Positions 23,586 through 32,869 of a stretch of DNA of 64,000 bases are shown here, piece after piece. Numbering within the stretch: the stretch's first letter is position 1; the number at the start of each line of letters is the position of its first letter. The notes beneath the pieces were generated by a model. That model saw only the letters and a list, made by a program, of their open reading frames with translations, had not been told where the DNA came from and did no database searches. Origin of the DNA: Micromonospora globbae (GTDB lineage Bacteria; Actinomycetota; Actinomycetes; Mycobacteriales; Micromonosporaceae); contig NZ_RAQQ01000006.1 in NCBI RefSeq assembly GCF_003610785.1, positions 281,348 through 345,347 of the forward strand. The letters run 5' to 3'. The position numbers were made by a program, and so were the translations under genes.

Positions 23586-26492
23586 ATGAACTCGTACGGC
23601 GATCCCAGTTCGCGTGGGCGGGCCCAGATCCCGAATCCGAGTGGTGACCTCGGACGGGCGGCGGACGACGCGTACCGCCGCCCCGGCGGCGACGGCTGGT
23701 CGGCCCAGGAGGGCTCGGCGTCGGCCGGACGCGCCTCGGTGGCACCCCGCGGTGCCTCCTCGGGCGGGCGGGCCTCGGTCACGCCGCGGGGCGGAGCCGC
23801 GAGCGCGGCCCCCGTCGGCTCCGCGTCGGTCGGTTCGGCCTCGGTGGGGCGCGCCGGTTCCGGTCGGGCCTCGGTGCCGGTCTCCCCGGCCGCCGGCGGC
23901 GCGGCCGGCCGGGCGAGCGCCGGTAGGGCTTCGGTGCCGGTCTCCCCGGCTGGCCCGGCGGGTCGGGCCACCGTCGGCGCCGCCGCGGTCGGTTCCGCGT
24001 CGGCCGGTCGGGCGAGCGTCGGTTCGGCCTCCGTCGGCGGTCGTGCCGCGGTGGCCCGGGCGAGCGTCTCTCCCGTCTCCGGTGGCCCGGGAGGCGCCGG
24101 AGGGCCGGGCGGTCCCGGTGGGCCGACCGGCCCGCGACGCGGCCGCCGTGGTCCCGACGACCCGGGCGCCGCCGCGCGGGCGAAGAAGCGCAAGCGGATG
24201 AACATCGCCATCGCGAGCTTCGCGGTCTTCATCATGCTCGCCGGTCTCGGCGTCGTCGGCTTCACCTACTACTCGACGAACGTGGTGCTCCCCGAGGAGA
24301 TCAACCCGCCGCAGGCGACCACGATCTACGACTTCAGCGGCAAGACGATCATCGCGAAGGTCGGCCAGGAGAACCGCACGCTGGTCACCATCAACCAGAT
24401 CCCGCAGTACGTGCAGGACGCGGTGGCCGCCGCCGAGGACCGCAACTTCTACCGGCACTCCGGTGTGGACTACAAGGGCATCGCCCGCGCCGCCTGGAAC
24501 AACTTCACGGGCGGGGACAAGCAGGGCGCCTCGACGATCACCCAGCAGTACGCGCGCAACGCGTTCGACAACCTGAAGGACGACACGTACGCCCGGAAGG
24601 TGAAGGAGGCGATCTTCGCCTCCAAGCTGAACGACCAGTACTCGAAGCCACAGATCATGCAGCACTACCTCAACGTGATCTACTTCGGGCGGGGCGCGTA
24701 CGGCATCGAGGCGGCGGCGCAGACCTACTTCGGCAAGTCGATCAACAAGGTCACCCCGGCCGAGGGCGCGGTGCTCGCCGCGCTGATCAAGCAGCCCGAG
24801 CCGACCGCCACCCACAAGGGCTACGACCCGGCCATCAACCCGACCGACGCCAAGGCCCGCTGGGACTACGTCATCAACGGCATGATCCAGGAGGGGTGGC
24901 TCAACGCGCCGGGCAAGCCGCAGGCGCCCACGGAGTACCCCAGCAAGACGCTCAAGGCCCCGAAGAAGGGCGGCGTCGGCGTCGACTACGGCGTCAACAC
25001 GCCGTACGGCAACGTCATCAACTACGTCCGGCAGGAGATGCGGGAGAAGGGGCTCTGCGTCGACGACGAGACGCAGGTCACCGACGCCAAGCCGCTCTGC
25101 TCGCAGGCGCTGATGTCCGGTGGCTACCGGATCCGCACCACGATCGACACGAAGATCCAGAAGGCGGCGCTCGAGGTCGCCCAGCGCAAGACCAAGGGGT
25201 CCGAGCTCGCGGGTCAGCCGGCGAACCTGATGGCCGCCGTGGTCGCCATCGACCCGACCAACGGCCGCGTGCTCGCCTACTACGGCGGTGACACCGGCGT
25301 GGGCATCGACTACGCCGGCAAGAACACCGACTCCGCCGGGAACCTCTTCGGCGGCCACTCGCCCGGCTCCAGCTTCAAGATCTACACCCTGGCGGCGGCC
25401 CTCAAGGCCGGCAAGTCGCTCGAGTCCCGCTGGAAGGGCCGGGCATTCACGCCGAAGGGCACGGAGTTCAAGGTCAGCAACGCCGGCACCGACAACCCGA
25501 AGTGCGGAAACAGCTGCACCCTGCGGGAATCCACGTTGCAGTCGCTCAACGTGCCGTTCTACCACGTGACCGAGGACATCGGCCCGGACAAGGTCATCGA
25601 GATGGCCCGGGACGCCGGTGTCACCACGATCTGGCGGACCGACACCAACCCGCAGAAGCCCTACGACCTGACCAAGGAGGAGCCGGAGAAGGTCGCCCAC
25701 CCGAACGGCCCGTTCTTCCACGTGGTCGGCTACGGCCAGTACCCGATCACCGTGCTGGACCACGCCAACGGTGTCGCCACGTTCGCCAACGGCGGCGTCT
25801 ACAACAAGGCGCACTTCCTCTACTCGGTCGAGAAGCAGGACGAGACGACCGGCAAGTGGAAGAAGATCAGCAGCGAGAAGCTGAACTCCCAGCGCCGGAT
25901 CGACAAGGACGTCGTGGCCGACGTGACCTCCGTCCTGAAGGACTACCCGGGTCGGGTGCACCACGAGCTCGACGGTGGCCGGCCGGCGGCCTCCAAGACC
26001 GGCACCTGGGAGCAGAAGGAAGGCAGCCCGGAGAACGGCGACGCCTGGATGATCGGCTACACGCCGCAGCTCGCCACCGCCGTCTGGGTCGGCAACGTCA
26101 AGGAACGCAAGCCGCTGAAGATGAAGGACGGCACGCGGATCAGCGGTGGCAACCTGCCCGGTGAGATCTGGGAACGCTTCATGGACGAGGCGCTCAAGGG
26201 CGAGGAGAAGGAGCCCTTCCCGCCCGCGGCGAACATCGGCGACAAGGACTCCGGCAACGGCGAGGCTCCGCCGCCTCCGCCGGAGCAGCAGCAGCCTCCG
26301 GGTTGCCCGAACCCGCTGAACCCGTTCTGCCCCCGCGACGGCGACAACGGCGGGAACAACGGCGGTGGCGACAACGGCGGGAACAACGGCGGCGGCGACA
26401 ACGGTGGCGGCGGGCCCAACAGACGGGACCTGCCCGGCGGCATCGGCGGTGGGCTGCTACCGAGCACACCACCGACGTACTACCGCAACTGA
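23586..26492 (+). CDS. ponA: Bifunctional class A penicillin-binding protein (transglycosylase/transpeptidase)
   Basis: This 968-residue enzyme polymerises and cross-links peptidoglycan. A cytoplasmic head of about 205 residues holds degenerate RASVG/GSASV repeats. One membrane helix (MNIAIASFAVFIMLAGLGVVGF) follows at about 205-226. The GT51 domain (about 245-430) has AAEDRNFYRHSGVD and GASTITQQYARN. The transpeptidase domain (about 530-830) has the serine in SPGSSFKIY (SxxK), SLN (TLQSLNVPFYH) and KTGT (ASKTGTWEQ). The C-terminal tail is Pro then Gly/Asn/Asp repeats. All catalytic motifs are present. The start at 23586 has GAGGA directly abutting it, so initiation may be weak. It is syntenic with Rv0050 (ponA1). 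Confidence 0.95.
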   Translation: MNSYGDPSSRGRAQIPNPSGDLGRAADDAYRRPGGDGWSAQEGSASAGRASVAPRGASSGGRASVTPRGGAASAAPVGSASVGSASVGRAGSGRASVPVSPAAGGAAGRASAGRASVPVSPAGPAGRATVGAAAVGSASAGRASVGSASVGGRAAVARASVSPVSGGPGGAGGPGGPGGPTGPRRGRRGPDDPGAAARAKKRKRMNIAIASFAVFIMLAGLGVVGFTYYSTNVVLPEEINPPQATTIYDFSGKTIIAKVGQENRTLVTINQIPQYVQDAVAAAEDRNFYRHSGVDYKGIARAAWNNFTGGDKQGASTITQQYARNAFDNLKDDTYARKVKEAIFASKLNDQYSKPQIMQHYLNVIYFGRGAYGIEAAAQTYFGKSINKVTPAEGAVLAALIKQPEPTATHKGYDPAINPTDAKARWDYVINGMIQEGWLNAPGKPQAPTEYPSKTLKAPKKGGVGVDYGVNTPYGNVINYVRQEMREKGLCVDDETQVTDAKPLCSQALMSGGYRIRTTIDTKIQKAALEVAQRKTKGSELAGQPANLMAAVVAIDPTNGRVLAYYGGDTGVGIDYAGKNTDSAGNLFGGHSPGSSFKIYTLAAALKAGKSLESRWKGRAFTPKGTEFKVSNAGTDNPKCGNSCTLRESTLQSLNVPFYHVTEDIGPDKVIEMARDAGVTTIWRTDTNPQKPYDLTKEEPEKVAHPNGPFFHVVGYGQYPITVLDHANGVATFANGGVYNKAHFLYSVEKQDETTGKWKKISSEKLNSQRRIDKDVVADVTSVLKDYPGRVHHELDGGRPAASKTGTWEQKEGSPENGDAWMIGYTPQLATAVWVGNVKERKPLKMKDGTRISGGNLPGEIWERFMDEALKGEEKEPFPPAANIGDKDSGNGEAPPPPPEQQQPPGCPNPLNPFCPRDGDNGGNNGGGDNGGNNGGGDNGGGGPNRRDLPGGIGGGLLPSTPPTYYRN
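23722..24110 (+). repeat. Degenerate coding repeats in the PBP cytoplasmic head
   Basis: Short units encoding Gly-Arg-Ala-Ser-Val or Gly-Ser-Ala-Ser-Val recur more than ten times, written as variants of cgggcctcggtg and ggctccgcgtcggtc. They form a low-complexity cytoplasmic linker before the membrane helix. Such Ser/Thr-rich heads in actinobacterial PBPs can be kinase substrates; here that is inference. Confidence 0.7.
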
Positions 26493-26501
26493 CGCACCCA
26501 C

Positions 26502-26542
26502 CGCCGCTGGCGGCCGGACCACCCGTCCGGCCGCCAGCGGCG
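26502..26542 (+). terminator. Terminator of ponA
   Basis: An 18-bp perfect inverted repeat (arms 26502-26519 and 26525-26542, 5-nt loop) begins 10 bp after the ponA stop and is followed by tttcc. It is strong enough to separate ponA from the GT87 gene that starts at 26643. Confidence 0.85.
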
Positions 26543-26642
26543 TTTCCGGCACCCGTACCGGAGCGGTCCGCGGCGGGGCGCGTCCGCCGTCCGCGCGCCG
26601 GGACGGGACGCGGACCCGGGATGTACGGCAGGATGCCTCTTC

Positions 26643-28160
26643 ATGAGCACCCAGTCGACGCCCGACCTCGGCGACGCCGGTAGCACCGACCACCCGTCCC
26701 GCTCCGACGGGTTCGTCCGGGGAGTGTCCGGCCTGATCGGCGGCCCGCTCGGCGACCACGCCGTGGCGCTGGACCGCCCGGCCGGACGGGAGCGGCGTTT
26801 CTGGACGGCGGCCAGGATCGTGCTGGCCCTCGTCTGCCTGACCCTGGCCCTGCACTGGGTGCAGAAGTCCCCCTGCCAGGACGGCGCCTGGCAGAACAAC
26901 GTCCAGTACACCCGGTTCTGCTACACCGACGTGCTCGCCCTCTACTACGCCGAGGGGTTGAACGAGGGTAAGGTGCCCTACCGCGACCACCCGGTCGAGT
27001 ACCCGGTGCTGACCGGGTACTTCATGGGGGCGCTCGGTCTGCCGGTGCACGCGCTCGGCCGCGACGACCCCGGAATCAACCAGGGCATGTGGTTCTACAA
27101 CCTGAACGCGCTGGTGCTCGGTGCGCTCGCGGTGGCCACCGTCGCGGTGATCCTCGCGCTGCGCCGCCGGAGGCCCTGGGACGCGGCCCTCTTCGCGCTG
27201 GCGCCGGCGCTGCTGCTCACCGCCACGGTGAACTGGGACCTGCTCGCCATCGGCCTGGCGGCGTTCGGCCTGCTGGCCTGGGCGAGGCGACGGCCGTTGC
27301 TGGCCGGCGCCCTGCTCGGGCTGGCCGGCGCGGCGAAACTCTGGCCGCTGTTCCTGCTCGGTCCGCTGCTGGTCCTCGCCCTGCGGGCGAACCGGCTGCG
27401 TGCCGCGCTCAGCGCCGTGGCCGCCGCCGTGGTGGCGCTGGTCCTGGTGAACCTGCCGGCCGCCGTGCCGTACCGGGAGAACTGGGACCGCTTCTTCGAG
27501 CTGAACAGCAGTCGCCCGATCGACTGGGGCACCCTCTGGTACATCGGCCGCTACCTGGACGGCAAGGTGGGCAACGACCCCGGGCAGTTGGGCCCGTTCG
27601 AGTGGCTGAACGCCAACATCCCGACACTCAACCTGCTCTCGTACGCCCTCTTCGGGCTGGCGTGCCTCGGCGTGGCCGCGCTCGCCCTGCTGGCACCGCG
27701 CCGACCCCGTCTCGCCCAGCTCGCGTTCCTGGTGGTCGCGGCCTTCCTGATCTTCAGCAAGGTGTGGTCCCAGCAGTTCGTGCTCTGGCTGCTGCCGCTC
27801 GCCGTCCTCGCCCGCCCGCGCTGGGGAGCCTTCCTCGCCTGGCAGGCCGCCGAGGTGTGCTACTTCGCCGCGTTCTACGGCGAACTGCTCGGGGCCTCCA
27901 CGGGCCGGCCCGTCTTCCCGGAGGGGGTGTTCGTGCTCGCGGCCACCCTGCGGCTGGTCACCGTGGCCGTGCTCTGCGGGCTGATCGTGCGCGACGTCCT
28001 GCACCCCGAGCGGGACGCGGTCCGGGCGACCTACGCCGACGACCCCGACGGGGGCGTGCTCGACGGCGCGCCGGACGCCCCGTGGTGGGAGCGGTGGCGG
28101 CGGCGCTCGGCGCTGCCGGCCGAGTCGGTGCCGACCGAGTCGCTACCGGCCACCGGCTGA
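26643..28160 (+). CDS. GT87/DUF2029-type membrane glycosyltransferase
   Basis: A polytopic protein of 505 residues with about 10-12 helices, of the polyprenyl-phosphate-mannose-dependent mannosyltransferase class (GT-C fold). The first outer loop carries the acidic DVLALYYAEGLNEGKVPYRDHPVEYPVLTGYFMGAL, where the catalytic Asp/Glu of these enzymes normally lies. Later FSKVWSQQFVLWLLPLAVL is typical of the family. Place and length match Rv0051 of M. tuberculosis. The sugar acceptor is unknown. The last 18 bp overlap, tail to tail, the end of the convergent repeat-rich membrane gene. Confidence 0.85.
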   Translation: MSTQSTPDLGDAGSTDHPSRSDGFVRGVSGLIGGPLGDHAVALDRPAGRERRFWTAARIVLALVCLTLALHWVQKSPCQDGAWQNNVQYTRFCYTDVLALYYAEGLNEGKVPYRDHPVEYPVLTGYFMGALGLPVHALGRDDPGINQGMWFYNLNALVLGALAVATVAVILALRRRRPWDAALFALAPALLLTATVNWDLLAIGLAAFGLLAWARRRPLLAGALLGLAGAAKLWPLFLLGPLLVLALRANRLRAALSAVAAAVVALVLVNLPAAVPYRENWDRFFELNSSRPIDWGTLWYIGRYLDGKVGNDPGQLGPFEWLNANIPTLNLLSYALFGLACLGVAALALLAPRRPRLAQLAFLVVAAFLIFSKVWSQQFVLWLLPLAVLARPRWGAFLAWQAAEVCYFAAFYGELLGASTGRPVFPEGVFVLAATLRLVTVAVLCGLIVRDVLHPERDAVRATYADDPDGGVLDGAPDAPWWERWRRRSALPAESVPTESLPATG

Positions 28161-30962
28161 GCCGAGCGCGCCGGCCGCTTCGGTTGAGCCGAGCGCGCCG
28201 GCGGCCTGCGTCGGCAGGCTCGTGGGCAGGCCGCTCGGCAGGCCGCTGGGGAGGCTGGTCGGCAGTCCACTCGGCAGATCGGTCGGCAGACCGCTGGGGA
28301 GACCGCTGGGGAGACTCGTCGGAAGGCCGGTCGGCAGGCTCGTCGGCAGATCGGTCGGCTGGCCGGACGGCGTCGGCTGCGGACCCGACGACGAGTCGCC
28401 GGGCCAGAGCCGGTAGACCACCGCCGAACCGATCTCCTCCCGGGTGATCCCGAGCGAGTCCACCGGCGTGTCCACCGACATCTCCCACGGCGTGCCCGCG
28501 ATCTGGTCGCGCAGCAGCACCACGTTGCGTACGCCCAGCGTGCGCAGGTAGTCCACGCTGACCTGGTCGGGGAACGTCTGGGTCACCCGACGGACGTCGT
28601 CCAGTTGCCGGGGAGTGAAGCCGCTGCCGCCGTTCACCACGTCCTGGAAGTGGGTCGTGGACCAGAGCATGACGTGCTGGTCGAGGCCCTGGTTGCTCGG
28701 CAGGACCAGCATCGGGCCGTCGACGACGCGCATGGCCTCGGGCTGCGCCGGGGCGACCGGGTGGGGTGTGGTGTTCAGCCCCTCCGCCGTCACGAGGAGC
28801 AACGGCAGCACACTGGCCAGCCGGAGCCACGGGCCGGGCCAGGACGGGATCCGCTGCGCGGCGAGGTCGTGCACCCGGTCGGTGAGCGCGGTGACCGCGC
28901 CCGCCGCCAGCAGGCAGAGCAGCAGCGTGACCCAGAGCATGAGCCGGCCGGGGGTGCGCAGGCCGTTCCAGCCGGGCAGGTGCTCGAAGAGGGGCACGTA
29001 CGTCCAGGTGCCGCCGAAGAAGCGGGTGCCCATGGCCAGCACCATCGTGCCGAGCACACCGGCGAGCAGCAGGAGGCGGTGCCGCAGCCTCCACACGGAG
29101 AAGAAGAGGCCACCGGCGGCCAGGGCGTAGAGCACGAAGCCGGGCAGCAGGGTCATCTCGGGGTGCCACGGCAGGGCCGCCCGGGCGCCCTCGTGCAGTC
29201 CGCCCCAGATCCGCGACTCGGCCGGTGCGGTCACGAAGCCGGACGCGGGCGGCGAGAAGAGCGCGATGTCGCCGACCGACCGCTCGGCGTTGGGGTGCAG
29301 CTCGGTCACCCTGAAGTACGGGATGGCCATCAGCAGCCCCACGCCGGCGAAGAGCGCGCCACCCACCAGGTCGGCGATGAACAGCCGGACGCCGAACGGC
29401 CGCCGTACGCCGCCGAACCAGCGCCGGACGTACCAGGTGACCGCCGCGACGAGCACGGCCGCGCCGAGGAAGTACGCGAACGGCAGGCCGATCCCGAAGC
29501 CGAGGCTGAGCTGCCAGGCCGCCACCAGCCAGCCGGCGTACACCCAGCCGTCGTGCCGGCGCTCGGGCCGGTAACCGTGCCGCAGCGACCAGCCGTGGCC
29601 CCGCGCCAGCATGGCGAGCGCCAGCGGGATGCCGCCGTTGGAGAGCACGTGGAGGTGCCCGGCCTGCGCCAGCAGCCACGGCGCGTACGCGTAACCGACC
29701 CCGGCCACCGCCGCGCCCATCCGTGCCGAGCCGAGTTGCCGTGCCAGCGCGTACGCCCCGAACGTGGCGAGCGCGTGCGCCAGCACGAACATGATGTTGT
29801 AGCGGAGGACGGCGGCCTCGGGACCGGTGCCGATCATGCCGGCCGGCGCGTAGCCGAGCAGCGTGTCGGAGAAGGCGAAGCTCCACGCCTCGGGGAAGAA
29901 CGAGTTGGACTGCCACAGCTGGGCCGGGTTGGTCAGCAGGATGTGCCCCGACCAGGCCATCTGCCAGGACTGCAGGCTCGGGTCCCAGGTGTCCTGCGGC
30001 AGCGTGTAGCGCGGGTAGCGCAGCGTCGGCCACGTCATGAGCACCGCGAGCGCGAGGGAGCCGAGCGCCGCGAGCGTCCACTCGTGAACGAGGGACCGGC
30101 CGACCGCCCGCCCGACGCGCCGTACGCGACCGGGTACGGGCTCCGGCGCGGGCCCGAAGGCGGCCCAGGGGTCGGCCGTGGCCTCCCCGTCGGTGCTGGT
30201 CTCGTCGGTCCCGCCGGCCTTGCCGTCGGCGGTGGTCTTGTCGGTGTCGCCGGGCTTGCCGTCGGTGGCCGTCTTGTCGGTCCCGGTGGCCTCGCCGCCG
30301 TCGGTGGCCGTCTTGCCGGTGTCGGCGACCGTGTCGTCGGTGGCCGTCTTGTCGGTGTCGGCGACCGTGTCGTCGGTGGTCTTGCCGGTCTCGGTGGCCT
30401 TGTCGTCGCCGGTTCTCTCGTCGGTGCTGCCGGACTTGCCGTCGGTCTGGGCGGCCTCGCCGTCGGCGCTCGTTCCAGCGATCACGTCGGGCTTGCGGCC
30501 CGGGGTCGTCTCGCCGCTGTCGTGGGGCTTGCGGGCCGCGGTCGTTCCACCGGCCTCGGCGACCGTGGAGTCCGTGCTCGTCCCACCGTTCTCGCCGGCG
30601 TTGCGGCCCGCGGTCGTTCCACCGGCCTCGGCGGGCTCGCCGACGGCGGTCGTGTTGTTCCGGGCGGGCATGCCGGCGTCCGGCCCGTCGGTGGCGGGCT
30701 TGTCGGCAGCGGCGGCCTTCCCGGTCACCGCGGTCGCCGCGCCGCTCGTCCCAGCCGCGCCGCTCGTCCCAGCCGCGCCGCTCGTCCCGGCCGTGGGTCC
30801 GGCGGCTCGGTCGCCCGTCGCGTCGCTCGCGCGCGGCCCATCGACCGTCGCGTCCGCGGTGCCCGCCCCGCCGCCAGCGGGGGGCGTGGCCCCCTCCCGG
30901 CGTTCCTGGCTGTTCCCGGCCGGGGCTGGCGCGCCTCCGGCCTCCGACTGTCCGGTCGTCAT
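28143..30962 (-). CDS. Large repeat-flanked polytopic membrane protein, GT-C-like
   Basis: A 939-residue protein. Residues 1-280 are hydrophilic and made of degenerate Thr/Asp/Gly/Lys repeats (TADTDKTATDDT type). About 11-13 membrane helices follow (280-760). The first outer loop RYTLPQDTWDPSLQSWQMAW resembles GT-C/YfhO-type glycosyltransferases, which keep an acidic pair there. An outer domain with YLRTLGVRNVVLLRDQ follows. The C terminus ends in tandem Leu-Pro-Thr/Ser-(Ser/Gly) repeats. ATG overlaps the nfo stop by 4 nt, so it is translated after nfo. The substrate is unknown and no named family is certain. Confidence 0.72.
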   Translation of the reverse strand: MTTGQSEAGGAPAPAGNSQERREGATPPAGGGAGTADATVDGPRASDATGDRAAGPTAGTSGAAGTSGAAGTSGAATAVTGKAAAADKPATDGPDAGMPARNNTTAVGEPAEAGGTTAGRNAGENGGTSTDSTVAEAGGTTAARKPHDSGETTPGRKPDVIAGTSADGEAAQTDGKSGSTDERTGDDKATETGKTTDDTVADTDKTATDDTVADTGKTATDGGEATGTDKTATDGKPGDTDKTTADGKAGGTDETSTDGEATADPWAAFGPAPEPVPGRVRRVGRAVGRSLVHEWTLAALGSLALAVLMTWPTLRYPRYTLPQDTWDPSLQSWQMAWSGHILLTNPAQLWQSNSFFPEAWSFAFSDTLLGYAPAGMIGTGPEAAVLRYNIMFVLAHALATFGAYALARQLGSARMGAAVAGVGYAYAPWLLAQAGHLHVLSNGGIPLALAMLARGHGWSLRHGYRPERRHDGWVYAGWLVAAWQLSLGFGIGLPFAYFLGAAVLVAAVTWYVRRWFGGVRRPFGVRLFIADLVGGALFAGVGLLMAIPYFRVTELHPNAERSVGDIALFSPPASGFVTAPAESRIWGGLHEGARAALPWHPEMTLLPGFVLYALAAGGLFFSVWRLRHRLLLLAGVLGTMVLAMGTRFFGGTWTYVPLFEHLPGWNGLRTPGRLMLWVTLLLCLLAAGAVTALTDRVHDLAAQRIPSWPGPWLRLASVLPLLLVTAEGLNTTPHPVAPAQPEAMRVVDGPMLVLPSNQGLDQHVMLWSTTHFQDVVNGGSGFTPRQLDDVRRVTQTFPDQVSVDYLRTLGVRNVVLLRDQIAGTPWEMSVDTPVDSLGITREEIGSAVVYRLWPGDSSSGPQPTPSGQPTDLPTSLPTGLPTSLPSGLPSGLPTDLPSGLPTSLPSGLPSGLPTSLPTQAAGALGSTEAAGALGSAGGR
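28190..28370 (-). repeat. Tandem Leu-Pro-Thr/Ser coding repeats
   Basis: A 12-nt unit (ggcaggccgctg or close variants on the plus strand) is repeated about 14 times. It encodes LPTS, LPSG, LPTG and LPTD units in the C-terminal tail of the minus-strand membrane protein. Extended Pro-rich tails of this kind may pass through or attach to the cell wall. Copy number may vary between strains. Confidence 0.8.
30180..30660 (-). repeat. Degenerate coding repeats in the Thr/Asp-rich N-terminal domain
   Basis: Units such as gtcggtggccgtcttgtcgg recur with small changes, encoding Asp-Lys-Thr-Ala-Thr-Asp-Gly-like stretches, and merge into a Thr-Thr-Ala-Gly-Arg segment. The domain precedes the first membrane helix and looks intrinsically disordered. 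Confidence 0.7.
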
Positions 30963-31750
30963 GCCGCCGGCCGCTCCGTCCCGAGCTGCTCACGAAGGAA
31001 GGCGATGTCGGCGGCCTGACCCGTCGCGCCGCCCGGCGTCTCCACGATGACCGGCGCGCCGGCTGCCCGGATCACGGCCACCACCAGCTCGGGGTCGATC
31101 GTGCCGCCGCCGAGGTTGTCGTGCCGGTCCTGCCCGGAGCCGAACGCCCCCTTGGAGTTGTTGGCGTGCACCAGGTCGATGCGACCGGTGATCGCCTTGA
31201 CCCGGTCGACGAGGCCGAGCAGTTCCTCACCGCCGGCGTGGGCGTGGCAGGTGTCCAGGCAGAAGCCCACCTCGAACTCCCCCACGGCGTCCCAGAGCCG
31301 GGCGAGCGCGTCCAGCCGTCGCGCGCAGGCGTTGTCGCCGCCGGCCGTGTTCTCGATGAGGACCGGGACGGCGAAGCCGCCGGACTCGGCCGCGTACGCG
31401 AAGGTCTTGCGCCAGTTGTCGAACCCCACCGCCAGGTCGTCACCGGCGTTGACGTGCCCGCCGTGGACGATCAGCCCCTTCGCTCCCACCGTGGCGGCCG
31501 CCGTGGCGTGGCTCAGCAGGAGCTTGCGGCTCGGGATCCGGATCCGGTTGTTGAGGGTCGCCACGTTGATGACGTACGGCGCGTGCACATAGATCTCGGT
31601 CTCGGCGTCGCGCAGCCGCTCGGCGTCCTCCCGGGGCGCTGGCGCCTTCCATCCCTGCGGGTCGGAGAGGAAGAACTGCACGGCGTCGGCTTCACGAGCG
31701 GCCGCCTCCGCGAGCGGGTCGGTCGAATCGACGTGGGCTCCGATACGCAT
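30959..31750 (-). CDS. nfo: Deoxyribonuclease IV (AP endonuclease)
   Basis: This 263-residue TIM-barrel endonuclease of the EndoIV family cuts the DNA backbone 5' to abasic sites in base excision repair. Zinc ligands appear in order: MRIGAHV, IYVHAPY, KGLIVHGGHVNAG, PVLIENTAGG, VGFCLDTCHAHAGG, IDLVHANNSKG, GSGQDRHDNLGGG and PVIVETPGG. The match is full length. ATG 31750 gives the normal family start. The downstream membrane gene overlaps its stop by 4 nt. The 729 bp upstream are almost free of genes. Confidence 0.95.
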   Translation of the reverse strand: MRIGAHVDSTDPLAEAAAREADAVQFFLSDPQGWKAPAPREDAERLRDAETEIYVHAPYVINVATLNNRIRIPSRKLLLSHATAAATVGAKGLIVHGGHVNAGDDLAVGFDNWRKTFAYAAESGGFAVPVLIENTAGGDNACARRLDALARLWDAVGEFEVGFCLDTCHAHAGGEELLGLVDRVKAITGRIDLVHANNSKGAFGSGQDRHDNLGGGTIDPELVVAVIRAAGAPVIVETPGGATGQAADIAFLREQLGTERPAA

Positions 31751-32425
31751 GGAGGCGAGCCTACGTCGCGCCTCCGACGCGCGGAACGACGACGGGAGCG
31801 AGTTGTGGCCGCGAACGTCACCCGACCTGTCGGCGGTCGTTGATGAGAGGGGAGTGGAGGCACGTCGTCCCTGGCCCGCTCGTCGGCATCGGCGCCGGTC
31901 GAGGCTCCGGCCGGGCGGCGGGTGTCATTCCCCGACGCGGGCGCCCTCGTCGTGTGGCCCGACGCGGCGAGGGCCGGCCCGGTACGAACAGGGCGATCAC
32001 AAAATTCTCAGGAATTTGCGCCATTTCCACCGACAAGTGACGACAGCAGTTGTATCGTCAGGTAACAACACGATAAAGCTCCGCGGGGCGTCTCCGGTCC
32101 AACCTCATCGGTGTGGTCGTTCCTCCCCAGGTCCCACCCAAGGAATGCGGACGGGACGCCCCGCGGCCTCGTGGACGGGGGTCCGCTGCCAGCCTGACGG
32201 CCGGCGCGGACCCCCGTCGCCGCGTTTCCCGGGGTGTGCCGTGGCTGCGGGCCGGGGACGACGACGCTGTAGAGCCCGGACTGGGAGCGCACCGGCCGGG
32301 TCGGTGTGCACGCGACCAGCCGCAGCGTGCACCGGCCCGGGCATGATCGTCCCGACCAGGTATCCTGGCCCGGTTGTCCGCGTCCGGGCGGGTCCCCCCG
32401 ACCCTGGAGCGGTCCACGACGCACG
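31751..32425. other. Long intergenic region between nfo and the rpsF leader
   Basis: No convincing gene is visible. An AT-richer island at about 32000-32090 contains the dyad aaattc-tcag-gaattt near 32014 and TTGTAT-N16-GATAAA near 32050-32077, a possible but weak promoter. A TATCCT near 32360 could be a -10 for rpsF, without a good -35. Otherwise nothing recognisable is seen. Confidence 0.45.
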
Positions 32426-32470
32426 ACCTCCTGCCACGGAAGGACCGTGGCCGCTTAGCCCACAGGAGGT
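32426..32470 (+). promoter_or_regulatory. rpsF leader, S6:S18-type autoregulatory hairpin
   Basis: The segment acctcctg (32426-32433) pairs perfectly with caggaggt (32463-32470), which contains the rpsF ribosome binding site. Inside lies a second 6-bp perfect stem, ccacgg/ccgtgg (32434-32439 and 32445-32450), with loop aagga. The 12-nt 3' bulge between the stems begins with CCG. A two-stem RNA with a CCG bulge is the known S6:S18 leader motif, which mimics the 16S rRNA site. Binding of S6-S18 would lock the ribosome site and shut off the operon. The fold was made by eye. Confidence 0.78.
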
Positions 32471-32479
32471 GAGCACGTC

Positions 32480-32770
32480 TTGCGTCATTACGAAGTCATG
32501 GTGATCCTCGACCCCAGCCTCGAGGAGCGCACCGTCGCCCCGTCGCTCGACACGTACCTGAACGTGATCCGGACCGCGGGCGGCTCGGTGGAGAAGACCG
32601 ACGTGTGGGGCCGCCGGCGCCTCGCGTACGAGATCAACAAGAAGGCCGAGGGCATCTACGCCGTCATCGACCTCCAGGCGACGCCGGAGGCGGTGGCCGA
32701 GCTGGACCGTCAGCTGCGACTCAACGAGTCGGTGCTGCGCACCAAGGTCATCCGGCCGGAGATGCGCTGA
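32480..32770 (+). CDS. rpsF: Small ribosomal subunit protein S6
   Basis: The 96-residue S6 binds 16S rRNA together with S18 in the platform of the 30S subunit. The sequence [19 protein letters not shown] and the segment [29 protein letters not shown] are typical, and the length is normal. The start codon is TTG at 32480, with AGGAGGTGAG ten bases before it; that ribosome site is part of the leader hairpin. The order rpsF-ssb-rpsR-rplI is the standard operon. Confidence 0.97.
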   Translation: MRHYEVMVILDPSLEERTVAPSLDTYLNVIRTAGGSVEKTDVWGRRRLAYEINKKAEGIYAVIDLQATPEAVAELDRQLRLNESVLRTKVIRPEMR

Positions 32771-32869
32771 GGCGCATCCGACCCGGTTCGCCCGGATCAG
32801 CCTCATCGACGCTGTCGTACGGCTCTGGGAGCCTGTACGACGAGACGATGAGTGCGCGAGGAGATGGTC

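Noticed and set aside
23484..25964. 826-residue minus-strand frame
   Set aside because: It is antisense to ponA, whose catalytic motifs are complete. Its composition is typical of an antisense shadow.
28190..28370. CRISPR-like short repeat array
   Set aside because: The 12-nt units are contiguous without spacers, in frame, and encode a Leu-Pro-rich protein tail.
31840..32040. 66-residue frame in the nfo-rpsF gap
   Set aside because: It has no ribosome site, is Arg/Gly-rich in its first half and runs into an AT-rich non-coding island. No family is recognised.
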